DNA of 64,000 nt from Euglena gracilis (Eukaryota > Euglenida > Euglenophyceae > Euglenales), in NCBI GenBank assembly GCA_039621445.1, contig CP154956.1, positions 46,791,291-46,855,290 on the forward strand, read 5' to 3'. The notes under the pieces were generated by a model that did no database searches, was not told the DNA's origin, and saw only the letters and a list, made by a program, of their open reading frames with translations. How positions within the stretch are numbered: the first letter of the stretch is position 1; every line of letters begins with the position of its first letter. A program made the position numbers and the translations under genes. This document shows, in pieces, positions 11,911 to 23,617 of the stretch.

Positions 11911-12044
11911 AGTAAATGCCTAGTGTAGGAGCCAGTTTTTGCAATACCTCCCCAAATTTAGGAGAGATTTGGTCGAAATTTTTTTCTTCCGGCGCTTCGC
12001 GCCGGAGGGGGGGTTTTTTATTCGGGCGAGATTTCAAGGTCCTC

Positions 12045-12110
12045 AGTGGGGGTTCTGTATTTGGGGTGGGTTTTGTATTTGGGGGGGGGGTTGTATTTGG
12101 GGTGGGTTTA
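12045..12110. repeat. Short G-rich tandem repeat (TTGTATTTGGGG)
   Basis: Several imperfect units of TTGTATTTGGGG with variable G number; on the minus strand it reads as a Pro/Asn/Thr repeat and is not supported as coding. Confidence 0.7.
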
Positions 12111-12222
12111 CTACTGCTCGCTGTTGACTCATCCGCCGGGGTTCTTGAAACCGACGAGGTTGCGTCGTGCGGTCTTTGCCCTACACAATTTTTTAGGCCA
12201 CTAAAAAAAAGGAGGAGGCGCC

Positions 12223-12256
12223 CCAGCCACGGCCAGCCGCGGCTGGCCGTGGCTGG
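12223..12256. repeat. Perfect 34-bp palindrome
   Basis: Two 17-bp arms (left arm CCAGCCACGGCCAGCCG) meet with no spacer at 12239/12240. GGCTGGT-type words continue to the right. It could extrude a cruciform. Confidence 0.9.
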
Positions 12257-12602
12257 TGGCTGGGAGAAAAGAGGAGGAGGAGGAGGTCTGGCTGGTGGCT
12301 GGTGAAAAAAAGAGAAGGAGGAGGTCTGGCTGGTATCTGGCAGGCCGTGGGGACCCCAGCTCCTCCGTACTTTTCGTTTTGTGCATTGTGCTGTGTCCTT
12401 TTCCCGGTGTTGTAAAACCCTGTTCCTGCATGGGTGGCTGTGGTCCAACCACAAACCCTCCCCATTGGGCAATGGGGAACCAGGGGAACACTGGCTCTAC
12501 ATTTTGGTAAACATTTCCACCTGCCCCGCCCAATTTTCCCCAGATTTGGGACCCTCCAACTCTGAGATGGGTGTGGCCTCACCCCAAACCCGTTTATGTG
12601 GC

Positions 12603-12607
12603 AGATG
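12603..12607. repeat. Target site duplication of element 1 (AGATG), left copy
   Basis: AGATG directly abuts the left LTR edge at 12608; the identical 5-mer follows the right LTR at 29059-29063. Five base pairs is the usual Ty3/gypsy duplication. Confidence 0.85.
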
Positions 12608-12922
12608 AGTGTACGTCTGATTATCAATTCCCCTTTCCCAATTCCGAAAAGCCTTCGCTTTCGCCTTGGCGCACCTACTTGGGAACTGAAAATCAGAGTA
12701 ACAGAAAACCCTTTTCCAACTTCCCAAGAAGCAAAGCACGGAGCAACGCAGGGAGGACGGACTGGAAATCCAAGTCCGGTCCGGAGAAAAAGGAGAGAAT
12801 AAGAATATAAAAGAATACCACCTGTGGAGAGAGAAGGGGCACCCATTAGGAAATCCTAATAGGATCTGCTTCCATCCTAACTTCCTCAACGGAAGGGGAC
12901 AGAAGCATACGCCTGGTACACA
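12608..12922 (-). repeat. Element 1 3' LTR
   Basis: On the element strand it starts TGTGTACCAGGC (at 12922) and ends GACGTACACT (at 12608). It pairs with 28743-29058. Internal features include TATAAAAG on the plus strand (near 12805). Confidence 0.9.
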
Positions 12923-12936
12923 TCCCTCTCCCAGGG
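12923..12936 (-). promoter_or_regulatory. Polypurine tract of element 1
   Basis: The element strand reads CCCTGGGAGAGGGA immediately before the 3' LTR. The same sequence precedes the element 3 LTR (63005-63018), and a variant precedes the element 2 LTR. This is the expected plus-strand primer site. Confidence 0.8.
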
Positions 12937-13747
12937 CTATGCCCGATTTCCCCTTTGGACCAGGCATTCCGGCCACAGGGATTTCGGACACAGACCTGGT
13001 CTGTGGGAGGTGCACCCTGGCGTATCCACAGGAGCCCTTTCCGTCGCACAGGGGTCCACTCAAAGGGGGGGGCAGAAAGGAGGGGGACCCAAAAAGCCCA
13101 AAACGCGCAAAATGGTTTCACCTACTTTGCGGTGGCTTATGGGTGTATAGTATATTATAGCCCACTGGAAAAAATGGGGCTGACAGGTTTCCTTGCCAAG
13201 CAAACCCATCCACCCAGTTTGGGTATGCCCAAGGCACTTGGGGTTGGTTCCATGGGCATTCCAGGAAAACCCATGGGGAGGGTGTGGAAGGAGGGGGCCT
13301 CTGTCCAGTCAAACCTGGGCAGGGCGCATGGCCAGTCAAACCTGACCACGCAAAAGAAAGGTCCTACTCCACAAAACCAACTGCCAGCGACAGCATTTGC
13401 CCCGAGGGGAAAGTAGAGAGGAGTGGGGCGTGGGCTTAGGCCAGAAAAGGGGTGCTGTCTGGCAGCCTTAATGCCTCAAACGGCCGAAAAGGAAAAGGGA
13501 AATGAAAGAAAAAAGGCCGTCGGCCCTGTGCGCTGCGTGTCGCACGCCCGCGAGAGGGGAGTGGGGAGAGGGGCGTGCATGCATGCGCACGGAATCCTGC
13601 ACATGGCAGCATCCTGGTGGGAACTTACTAGCGGCGAATACCGCAAAGGGTCTTCGAAGGGGTTGCTCGGGCGAATACCCGGACAAGTGTTCAGGGGAAT
13701 ACCTGACGAGGGTTCTGAAAGACGCCGCATTGGCGCTTACAGACACC
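12937..13747 (-). other. Element 1 conserved 3' non-coding block
   Basis: Lies between ORF3 and the polypurine tract. On the element strand it shares words with elements 2 and 3: GGCAGTTGGTTTTGT, CCCCACTCCTCTC, TTTTGCGCGTTTTGG, CAGTATGG-like and CCCGATTTCCC. No coding motif was seen; a role in RNA packaging, processing or export is possible but not shown. Confidence 0.6.
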
Positions 13748-16700
13748 TCACCTGCCTTTATCGGCTGGGCGTTCGCGCACCTCACGCCAGTAGTCGTGTT
13801 GAGGGTCCCCTAATGGGTCCTCAACCAACTCCAGTTGGCGTGGGGAACGCGGTGGAGCTGATTCACTCCGGATGGTGTTGAGCTCCGGATCGTTGGCATC
13901 AAAGGAAGGGGTCTCCCAGTCCTTGATCCAACTGTCCGGCAGCTTCTCCCTGGTACGGTCAGCATGATGCTGAAGATACCGTTGGAGCTGTTCCAAGAAA
14001 ATTCTGGGCAGCATCACCGGCCAGATGATGTAATTCATCCGGTGGTGATTCGCAGGCACCTGCGGGGGCATCCCCGGGGTCTGCTTGAAGTTGACGTCAT
14101 ACGCCCACCTCGCTGTCCGAGCTCTTGCCGTATGGGGCCGTAATACAGCCGCAAACCAACCTCTGAAGTCCACCAAGTCGTGTTCTTCAGGACGCCACAG
14201 TGGCAAGGCGTATCCGCCATGCTGACGCTTGGAGAACAGGGGGTAAACCTGTGTCTCCCAGTCGCCATCGGTCCAGAGGTAAGGCATTCTTACCCTGGCG
14301 TGTTCCTCGACGGCGAGGCGCATTGCCCCAGCGTCGATCTAGAACTCACGGGACATTCTCGTGTGTCGGTAGCTTTCTACCTTGCGGAAGTCGGAGTGCT
14401 TCTGCTTGTACTCCTTCTTCCACTTCTCCAGTGTCTCCCTGTTCTGGAGGAAAATGGTGGTGACTGCACCATCGGCAGTCTGCACGAACTTGGCACCCAT
14501 ACAGTTGACGCACAAGGCAGGGATATCCCTGTCGTGGGCATTCTCACTGTAGGAGCTGTGCTTCCAGGCGTTCAGGCACTCGCCACATACGAGCACCACA
14601 CAATTCGGCACAAATGCCCTGTGATGGAACGTCGTGGATTGCACCTGCCGCTTGCACACATGCACGAGCGGTTGGTTGTGTCGCACATGGTGGCACACGG
14701 TGCACGTCCAGGCGAAGGACGTGCCGTGCTGGAAATCCAACACGCAGTCCTCACCAAAGTACTGTGCCAGTACTCTGGGTGAGCGCCTGTTCCAAAATGT
14801 CCAGGTATGTTCCGGGACATAGTGGAAAGGTTCTCCTCGGACGAAGAGGGGCTGAATCCATCGATTCAGTGACCCTTTCTGGTGCCTAATAGCAGCCAGC
14901 TTCCTCGTCCTCTCTTCCACGGTGCCTAGGCTGGTCAGGATATCCTGAGTCCAGAGCTGGGCATCCGCAGACACGGGAGGTGAAGCAGGTTCATCCTGCT
15001 CCTCATCCGTCGATCCGGCGGAAGATTGGGCCTGTCGACCACGAGCCTTACCTTTCGGTTTGCTCTGGCCGTACCCGGACGATGCCACGGCCGAATAGTC
15101 GTGCATTGTCGTAGGGCCTTTTGGCTGTCCGCCAGGCTGGCCTCCAGCGCCACCTTTCGGTGGTGGTTTCCCATCACCGCCTTTGGCAGGGGGCTTACAT
15201 GGTGCAGCACCCGGTTTGCCTCCTTTCGGCTTCGCACTCCCGGAATCAGGAGGCGATGCCTGCGGCTTACCCCTGGTATCAGGAGCAGGCTGCGCTGGAG
15301 CAGACGGTTGCCGTCTGGGCGAAGCGGGCATCATGACCGCTGGAGCGCGCATGACGCTCCGAGGAGTCGGTACGCGTTCCTGGGGTTGTTCAGCCGGCCG
15401 CCGCCGAGCAGGTTCATCCTGTCTGCCGGGGCGTGGTACTGTGGTCGTCACCGGAATCGGTGCTTCCACAGGCGCGGACAGTCCCATGAACTCTCCCATT
15501 GTCCTCGTGGCTGCAGAGGGCCTGCGAGGTGTCGGTGGTCGCGGTGGTATCTCCTCCACTTCCATTTCGACATCCGGTCGAGGAGGTTGATCCTCCGCAA
15601 CCGCTGGCGCAGGTGCTACTGGAGGTTGATCCTCCGTTGTAGCCGTTGCGACAGATGTCTCTGTCGCCTGATGTTGGTTGCACTGCTGTCGGAGATGGGG
15701 GTGTGGGGACACCGACGTCTGGTGTCTCCACGACCTCGGCGGCGGAGCTTGATGCTGCGCCTCCACCTCGTGGCGTTAGTACAGCAGCCACGGCAGTAAT
15801 GCCAGTGACCACGGCGCCGAGCACACGGCCTCCTAATGAGGTACGTGCTGTGGGGCTGGCGGGTTCCTCGAGGATATCCTCAACGACCGTACCAGTTACC
15901 TCAGCTTCAGGCTCAGCCGTCGGGACAGGCGTTGCAGCCACAGGTATATCCCCTGCGGGTGCTTCGTCTGGCCTCGGCTGTGCCGGAGCAGGCAGAGCAG
16001 CGTAGAGGATATCCTCCACGATCTCGCCTTCCTCCTGAGGGGGTTCCTCGTCTCCACCTGCCGGTGGACAGACGGGAGCCGCCGCAGGGGCCGGGGAAAC
16101 TGATCGTTCCCCTGCCACTTGCGGGGCAGAGACGAATGATACAGCCGTTCCTGTCGAAGACGGCGGCGCTGCATCCAGAATGGTGACGAAGGGGCTGCGT
16201 TCGCGTTCCTCCCGCCGCGGAATCGCGGTGGTGGTGGCGACTGACGCCTCACGTCTCCTTCGCGCCAGAGGTTTATCCTCCAGGGCGATGAAGGCGCGCA
16301 GATCCTCGAGTGAACGAGGATCGTCGGGATGCCATCGGCATCCCTGAGCATCCGCCAGCCTGTAAAAGGCCAGCGTGCTGCTGCTGGGGCTGTTGGGCCA
16401 GGGTGGCGGCCATGATGGCTGCACCCAGGCGTTGGCAGGCCTGTTCGGTCCCAGGAACCCGCGGTAACGCGTGTCTTCCCAGACCTCGAAAAACCCTTCC
16501 TCGAACTCCTGCACGCATGCCAGAATCGGCATACGCTGTTCGAGGATGGCTCTCGGGTGGTTCATCAGCGGGAGGAGTACCTCCCTGTCGAGGGTACCAC
16601 CGAACTGTCGCCTCAAGTGTTCTTCCATGCTGATATCAGCCAGGTGCCAGTTGGTGCGCAGGTAGCCGGTAATCCGACGACGAGGACCCTCGATGGCGTC

Positions 16701-19246
16701 ACCGTAATCCGGTGGCAAGCTCTCCATCCCAGGCCTATCGTCCTGGGGGTCCCAGAGACGTATGTACGCCTCCATGACGTAGGTGGTCCAGGCTCGCCAC
16801 CAGAACTGCTGCAGCGTAAAAATACGCTGCTTGTGGACGCGGCGACTTTTGCCCTGGACATCCGGGGCGTCGCGGCACACATGCATAAGCACACAGCGTC
16901 CCGTCTCCAGGCCTGGGTTATCCCGAGGCGGTGGAGGACTTCCGCGGACGCCAAATCCCCAGAAGTCAAAAGGATATTCCTGTTTACAGTACTTACAACA
17001 GAGGTCATACCTCTGTGGGTAAGCCAGGGAAACACGCCGAACGCGGAAGGTGGAGCCGTATTTGCTCACCAGCCACACCTGAAGGTCGTTGCACCACAAC
17101 ACCTCAATCAGGCGTTCTACATCGGGGTGCAATGGGAAGTATTTCCACTGGACTCCGAGGGGTCCTACCGAATGAATACATTCGAAGTAGGCCTTCAGCA
17201 TCCGGGCCAATACACGCTGGTCCCGGAATGCCGGTCCCAACTGGTGCAGGTAACTGCGACCAGTGGAATCGCTGAAGAGACCCCAGTTCTGGCAGGGGTA
17301 TCCCAGCCAAAACCAGAGCTCCCAGAAACCTGGCTGGACATCCAGCAAGGGTCGTCCACCTTCTCCTTCGAAGGCGTACAGATCTATTCCGTAATGGAAT
17401 AGTCTGACTCTGTTCTCGGTGTGGCGTAAAACCACCTGGATGACTGCTTCCGGAGGGGTGACGGGGCGGTTTCCCGCAACATGGTAATCATGCTGCACTC
17501 GCCAGCCTTCGTCTTCCAGCTCCTCCCTGAACTTGAGCATATGCTCAAAGTCCGAGAGGACTTCTGCTGGTTGTTCCTCCTCCTCACGTGCTGTACCCTT
17601 ACCCTTGCCCTCACCCTTACCTTTGCCGACCACGCCTTTGCCTTCTCCCTTGCCTTTGCCCTCAGCCTTACCTTTGTCCTTCCCCGTCTGGCGAATAACA
17701 GAGGGTCGGGCGCTCGGTGCCGCAGGAGTCGGTTCGGTTCCTTCCCATTCCATCTCTGGGGAGGGACCTTGCGGTTCCGCTGCACGTCGCGGTGATGGCG
17801 TGGCTGGGTGTTGGCTGGGTGCCTGGAGTGGGCTTGGTTTCGGCGTAGGGGGTCGCGGCTCCTTCCATACCGGAGCGATCGGCGGTGGCATTGTGGCAAC
17901 AGGACGGCTCATCGCCACCTGTGCCTCTGCCGGTGGTTGTCCAGCCGGGGTATCCTGGCTTGCTTCCACCTGCATTGCCACAGCGCCTTCCGCGTCCCTT
18001 GGGCTGGGTCGCCTGGGCTGTGGGGTAAGGTTCTTCGCAATCCTCTCGCGCTTCAGGGTGGCAGGTAATACTGCCACACCTGCCGGGGGCTCACCGGGTA
18101 ATACTGGGGTTGCCATCCGCAGCTGCGGTTGGGACGGATGGTATGGGGGGTATCCACGGCCATGAAGGGCTGCCAGCGAGGAGTAATACCTCGCCCGGTG
18201 CTCTTCAGACGCGAATACTGGCTCCTGCAGGAAATGCCGAGCAAGTTCATCCTGCTCGGTTCCCGGAGGTGCCATATGGTAGTAGGGAGCCTCCTGCCGA
18301 CGCGGGACATCCGCGGTCTGGACAGGAGGTGCATTGGGCGGTCGGGCTGCCCCAAGATGGGGAGGTTCATACTCCACCATTATGGGCTCCACCTGCCGCC
18401 GTGGCTAAAAGCCAGGGGCAGGCGCGCCCGGTGATGCCTGTGGCATCCAGTGCGTGAACATGTGTTGGACGTATGCCTCGGGGGGCACGTCCGACTGTCC
18501 AGCTGGGAGCACGCGTGCGCCGCGCGGGTAATCCGCGCGCGTCGCTTACTGCGAGACAAATTTCTCCGCTGGCGGCTCGCGCGGCGGCGAGCGGCGAGCA
18601 AAAATTCGCGAGCGACGCTGCGGCGAGGGCGGGCGAGCAAAAATTCTCGGCATCCCAGGAGGGACATGCACAGCCGCACCTACCGGTGGGGGCGTGTGCT
18701 CACGCATAGGCACGGTGTGGGATCCCACTGGCGTCTGCGTTTGCAGCAAGGGCGGCACATACACGCCCAGGTCCATCATCGTCTCGCCCGGCTCGAATCC
18801 GGAATCGGATGCCGACGAGAAATACCGTCTTCCTGTCATCAGGGCCTGACCACAGGGACACCACTGAGCCACAGGGGTGTTGGCTACAACCAACAGCTGA
18901 GCGCAGTATGCATCCCAAAGGGCTTGCACAAAGGGCTGTGTGCGCACATACACATTGCCCTCTTCAACGTCTCCGTAGTGCGGAAGATCATCTCTCCCGC
19001 ATACAGGGGCAGGCGCAATCTGCGCTGAACTGGTGGCTGGGGTGCCAGCTGCTGGACGGCAGATGGATCTGGTACCGCATATGCGGACCGGCTGCTGGTA
19101 GCCGCGGCGAATACCGGGGCTGGACCCCTTTCAGCATGTGGGGCACCCGGATTCGGGGCCTCAGCATACTGAGGGTAGTGGGGGTATGGCGCGCCAGAAG
19201 GCTGCGGCCATGGTGGACCTTGTCCCGGTCCGCGCCCAGGCAGCAT
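13748..19246 (-). pseudogene. ORF3 of element 1: giant protein of unknown function
   Basis: Roughly 1,830 codons from ATG 19246 to 13748, interrupted by a frameshift near 18960, in-frame stops near 18546 and 18415, a frameshift near 15655 and a TAG at 14339-14341. Order: Pro/Gln-rich N-terminus; a conserved aromatic domain (PGFWELWFW, GYPCQN, then CKYC...DFWGFGVR...LMHVC, then LQQFWWRAWT); WVQPSWPPPWPNS; a Pro/Ala-rich linker with RTSLGGRVLG and AASSS; a Gly/Lys/Pro-rich basic stretch; a C-terminal Cys/His domain (SPRVLAQYFGED, CTVC, LVHVC, FHH, CGEC, CVNC); and a final block with AVLRPHTARAR. No signal peptide or membrane helix is visible, so it is not a typical envelope protein. It lies just after the chromodomain on the same strand. 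The family is unrecognised; it could be a nucleic-acid-binding accessory or structural protein. Confidence 0.75.
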
Positions 19247-19313
19247 GATGCTACCCGAACGACGACGACAACGAAGGGTAACCTTGTTGTCAGTCGCTTT
19301 TAGTGCTGTGGCC

Positions 19314-19327
19314 CTGAAAAAAGGAAG
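19314..19327 (-). promoter_or_regulatory. Candidate 3' splice site before ORF3 (element 1)
   Basis: The element strand reads CTTCCTTTTTTCAG about 70 nt before the ORF3 ATG and after the chromodomain stop. The polypyrimidine tract plus CAG fits a spliceosomal acceptor. Element 2 has an equivalent site at 39525-39538 although the surrounding sequence differs. Confidence 0.55.
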
Positions 19328-19437
19328 CTTCTATCCTTATCAAAAGCTCTGCGAGAAAGACAGAAGATGAAGTTCAGGGGGGGTATAAACGCGAAACATT
19401 CACACTAAACACACGCATTCTCCAAAACGAAATCGTT

Positions 19438-21209
19438 TCAGAAAGTGTTTATGTTTATGTCTATGTTATTGCGCTTGTTCCACAGCTTCCAATCCTGCTG
19501 GATATATCCAACAAAACTGGATGCTGGCTCCCAAGTGTCCTCCTCTTGTCCATACCCTTTCCAGCGAACTTTCCAGTAGTGCACACCCCTGTCGACCTTG
19601 CGGTCTATTAACTTATCGACCACAAAGTCGTCCGTTTCAGGTTATCTGGAACGGGGCTTGAAATATAGGCAGGGGATAGCCTTTCCGTTTGGGGGGCTTA
19701 GGTACGGTTTGAAATCGTCCATATGGACGTCCTCAATCCCGTTGGGCAAGGCAACTTTATATCGCCCGCTACTACCTAACCTCTCCAAAATTTCGCATGG
19801 GCCGAGCCAAAGAGGATCTAACTTGGAAGATTGCATGCGGGTGCGGTTATGCCGTACCCACACACGGTCACCTGGACTATACACAGGTGTGTTGAAGTTT
19901 TGTAAAAACGATTTCCGTTTGTTAGAATGAATTTCTGCGATACGTGATTGGACTGCAGAGCGGAGTGATTCCACTTCTGCAAACCACGTTTCACAGCTGA
20001 CACTACTTCGGGCGGGCCTCTCCGAGGGGATATCCCCTATGGCCGGAGGGTCTCGTCCGAAAACAATTTTGTACGGTGAGTGTGGTAATACCAACCCTGG
20101 CAAGGTGTTGATGTAAAATAGACACCAATGAAGAATGGATATCCAATTCTTACCCGAGTCAGCCAGTGCAAGGCGAAGCATATTGAAAACGGATTTCACG
20201 GCTGCCTCAGCTGTACGATTGCCTTTCGGGCGGTATATAATGGAAAAATGCTGCTCAATGCCGAGTAAACCGCACGAAGTTGTGAAAAACCGCGGAGAGA
20301 TCAAGTGATCTTGATCACTCACAATTTCGTTCGGTAAAACCATTAAGCAGATACATTTCTCCAGGAATATAGATGCCAAAATTTGGGCTGTCAACCCTGC
20401 TTTCCGGCATGGAATGGCTACTATGTACCCACTCAGCCGACAGACGACAACAAAAACGTAATCGTAAATTTTGTCATCTGCTCCTTTGCAAGGTTCAAGT
20501 TCGAGAAAATCCATACAGAGGGACGTAAAAATGTCCGGTGGTACGGGGAAAAAGTCCATCGTACCAGGGGGGGGTACCTTTGTGCGGTTTCACAGCCTGA
20601 CAGAATTTGGCACCGTTGCGAAATTCGCAAACAGCGCGAATATAATTTTTTTTCACTCAGGGTTGTGCAATATCTGCGACCCACCAGTGAAAGAAGTTTG
20701 GGGGCCCCAGGGTGACCGTGGTTGTGATAGCTCAAAATCACATCATCAACCAGGTCTTGGGGTATACAATATTTATAACCAGAATCATTCCGGAAAATAA
20801 GTCGCAATGGTGATAGAGAGTAATTCTCTATGGATTCACCATTACGAAGTCTATTCACAATGGTACTATATACGGGGTCACGTGAATAATCCCATTCGCG
20901 GAAAAATAGGGGGGTAGGAATTTCCGTACGCATAATGCGACGGGGTCCGGCAGTGCGTCCACGCCGGCGCCTTCCACGCAATGGTGAAATGGCGATGCTG
21001 CAATACACCCGGGAAACGGGTAGTGAATCGAGCATGTTGTCCGCAGCGTCGGATCGACGTGCGAACTGGTCAGCCTCATGGCTACCATGAAAAGTCGCAT
21101 CACCCTCATCCAGGTTCCCAGGATAATACCAGGGGGCTCGGCTGAGAGGATCCGCAACTTTTTGCGTATGACCTGGGGTACAAATTACCACCAGGTTAAA
21201 CTGGCTCAA
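19438..21209 (-). pseudogene. Element 1 integrase with C-terminal chromodomain
   Basis: Inserts the cDNA into host DNA. Seen in order: zinc-binding HHCC start (YHNHGHPG, then RCLRISQRCQ), a frameshift near 20560, catalytic core with Asp in CMDFLELEPC, Asp in VSDQDH and Glu in RTAEAAVK (all three acidic residues kept), a C-terminal domain (PLWLGPCEI, DDFKPYLSPPNG), then a chromodomain ([21 protein letters not shown]). A TAA just before the chromodomain (near 19640) replaces a Leu codon seen in element 2. Chromodomains in Ty3/gypsy chromoviruses bind modified histone tails and direct integration to heterochromatin. An upstream tail fragment of RNase H (VADPLSRAPW) sits at the N-terminal end. 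Confidence 0.9.
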
Positions 21210-21230
21210 AAACTCATGCCATCGGCATCG

Positions 21231-23052
21231 TCAGCCAACTGATGACATGGCCTTGTTCAGGTCCTCCGTATACCAGTGCTGAAGGCTCTCATGATCCGTC
21301 AACACGAGTATTTGGACCAGGCTGCTGGCTATCCAGCTGCGGAATTTCTGGAGAATAAGGACAATGGCATATGTCTCCTTTTCGCGAATGCTCCATTTAA
21401 CCTGTCCTTTCCCGTTGTCTCCCTGTAGCTTCCTGCTGAAGAAAGCCACAGGTCGGAGTTCATTCGCCGCATTATGCTGGGTAAGAACCCCGCCAACAGC
21501 GTAATCGCTGCTGTCGACCTCCAGGACATATGGTTTGTATGGATCCGCGATATCGAGAACCACGTTCTCGAGGAGCAAGTCCTTGATTTTTTTCAAGGCC
21601 TCGCGCATTTGGTCATCCCAAATGACTTTTGCGTTATCGGGTGTCCGATTTTTGAGTTGTCGGGTTAGGGGTACCGCGATTTTCGCGAAATCTTTCATGT
21701 AAATCGCGTAGTATTGGGCTAATCCCAAAAATCCCTTTAAATGTGTTAGGGTCTTAATGACCTCAGGAGTCCATTTCTTAATGGCCTCCATCTTACTGGG
21801 TGCGGCTTTACGCTGCCCGTTGCTCAGGATATGCCCGCAAAACTTAATAATTTTGCGAAACAGGTGCATTTTGGAACCCTTCGCAAAAAGCACATGCTTT
21901 TGGAACGCGGTTAATACCGCCCGCACATCGTGATAATGCGGGTCGAGGATATCTTCGCCCGATTCCGCGGAATGCGGTTCAGTTCCCACCAGTACATCAT
22001 CGATGTACACCAGAGTAAACGGTAAATCGCGCAAAACCCACTGGATCATGCGTTGAAACATGGCTGGGCCATTTTAAACACCCATGGGGAGTACCGTCCA
22101 TTGGTACACAGCCTTGGATGTCACGAATGCCGTGTACGGTTGTGTATCAGGATGCAAATGCATGATGAAAACCGTCTTCTAGATCAAAGATTGACCACAA
22201 CCGGTTATCCGATTGTTTGGTGATCAAATCCTCGATCAGCGGTAACGGGAAGGGGTCATCCTTCGTTTGGGAGTTCAGGTACCGGTAATCCAGCACCAGT
22301 CTCCACTTCTTCTGACCAGAATGGTCAGCGGGTTTGGGCACCACAAAAGCTTGTGATGTCCATTCGCTCTTGGAAGGGATAATCCACTTCCGCTGGATGA
22401 GCTTCTCAATCATCTCGTTGAGAGCTTTTTCGCGTTCACCCGAACAACGGAAGAATTTCCGGTGGAATGGACCGCGAATCGCGGGGTCGATGTCGCAGGC
22501 GTAAACTGGGTTATCCAGTACACCAATTAATTCGCGAGTAATTCGCGAACAATAGTCAGCAGACTTGGGGTGTTGGTCCGCACTCTCAATAACCGCAGAA
22601 ATCTGCGTTGAGGGTGTGGCATCCCCATGGCTACCAAGGTATCTTGGCACACGCAAATCGGATATTCCGAATACGTCAAAGAAACAAACGCGAAAAATGA
22701 TTTCTTTAACAGGTGGTAATAATATACAACAAAAATCCTCCAACAGTGGTACATCAGCGGGTAGATCCCACCAATGAAAACACACATAGGATAGTTGGTG
22801 AAACCAATCCGCATTTGGATTGACGGGTATAATTAGAGCTCCTCGCGCTTCATCGCGGAGGATTTTCTCCACCACATCCGGAATAAGTTTTGGGGGAGGG
22901 TGTATCCATAGCACCGTATCACCCCTGAACTTAAGAAATGTGTTGGAGTGTCGCGACCAATATCGCGACAAGCGCGCATGTGCTTGTGGTGAAAACGCGT
23001 CTATTTCAAACGACAAATCGAAGGAATTAGCCAAAGCCGCGGTATTGACCAA
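21231..23052 (-). pseudogene. Element 1 reverse transcriptase and RNase H
   Basis: Copies element RNA into cDNA. RT motifs: KKWRLVLDYRYLN, LWSIFDLEDGFH, PMGV..GPAMFQ and the catalytic LVYIDDVLVG, followed by LKGFLGLAQYYA in the connection. RNase H keeps VDSSDYAVGGVL, REKETYAIV and LTDHESL, the acidic residues of the active site. The frame breaks at 22147-22061 (frameshift, plus TAA instead of Lys in PMGVKNGP), and a TGA at 21231 replaces an Arg. Domain order and motif spelling are typical of Ty3/gypsy. Confidence 0.92.
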
Positions 23053-23608
23053 AATTAAATGCGTTCCATACGCGCATCGTGTATGTGTCGACCTGGTTCG
23101 CGGGTTGAAGAGCAGTAACGCAATTCAGGGATCCGCAAACATAGGCCAAGGGTGTGTCATCCACACACCCAAGGGGCATTCCCGAGGGTTGATGGGTTGG
23201 ATGGGTGCATACCCAGTCCATATCACGCCAGATGGAGGTGGGGGAGGTGTGTGACACGGATTTCGCGGTTCCAAACAACAAGGCAATACGTCGTTGTTGG
23301 AGCACTTGATTTACGGTCGCGCATTGCGATCCGAAACCAAGTGTGTGGGTTTGCGAAATTGAGATTAGTGTTGGTGTTTGGACTAAACATCCACAATCGA
23401 AATCTGGCTGGGCGGAAATTCTCCTACAGTGCACACATTGGAAGGAAGTGTCGGAGTAGTGGTCCTGGTCGCGCATGTTGGTCTGGTGGGGGTGTGTGTA
23501 AAAGTTGGGATGCGCTTTTGTAGCTGCTGGGGGGTGTACAGATGTATCTGAAAGCGATGCATCTGGTGTAAAACGGGGTATTGGTGCAGCTGGGCGACTA
23601 CTCGACAC
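23053..23608 (-). other. Element 1 protease-RT linker region
   Basis: A frame from 23608 to 23027 encodes a Pro/Thr/His-rich linker equivalent to the segments at 34873-35655 and 58811-59531. It contains a short Cys motif (CVHCRR, CGCLVQ). No enzyme motif. The role is unknown; it may be a polyprotein spacer. Confidence 0.55.
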
Positions 23609-23617
23609 CGTACGTAC

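Noticed and set aside
11666-12472. Minus-strand Pro-rich frame of 268 codons
   Set aside because: Built from G-run and TTTGGGG repeats; no domain.
13748-19246. ORF3 as an envelope gene
   Set aside because: The position fits, but no signal peptide, membrane helix or fusion-like segment is visible, and the protein is Pro- and Cys/His-rich.
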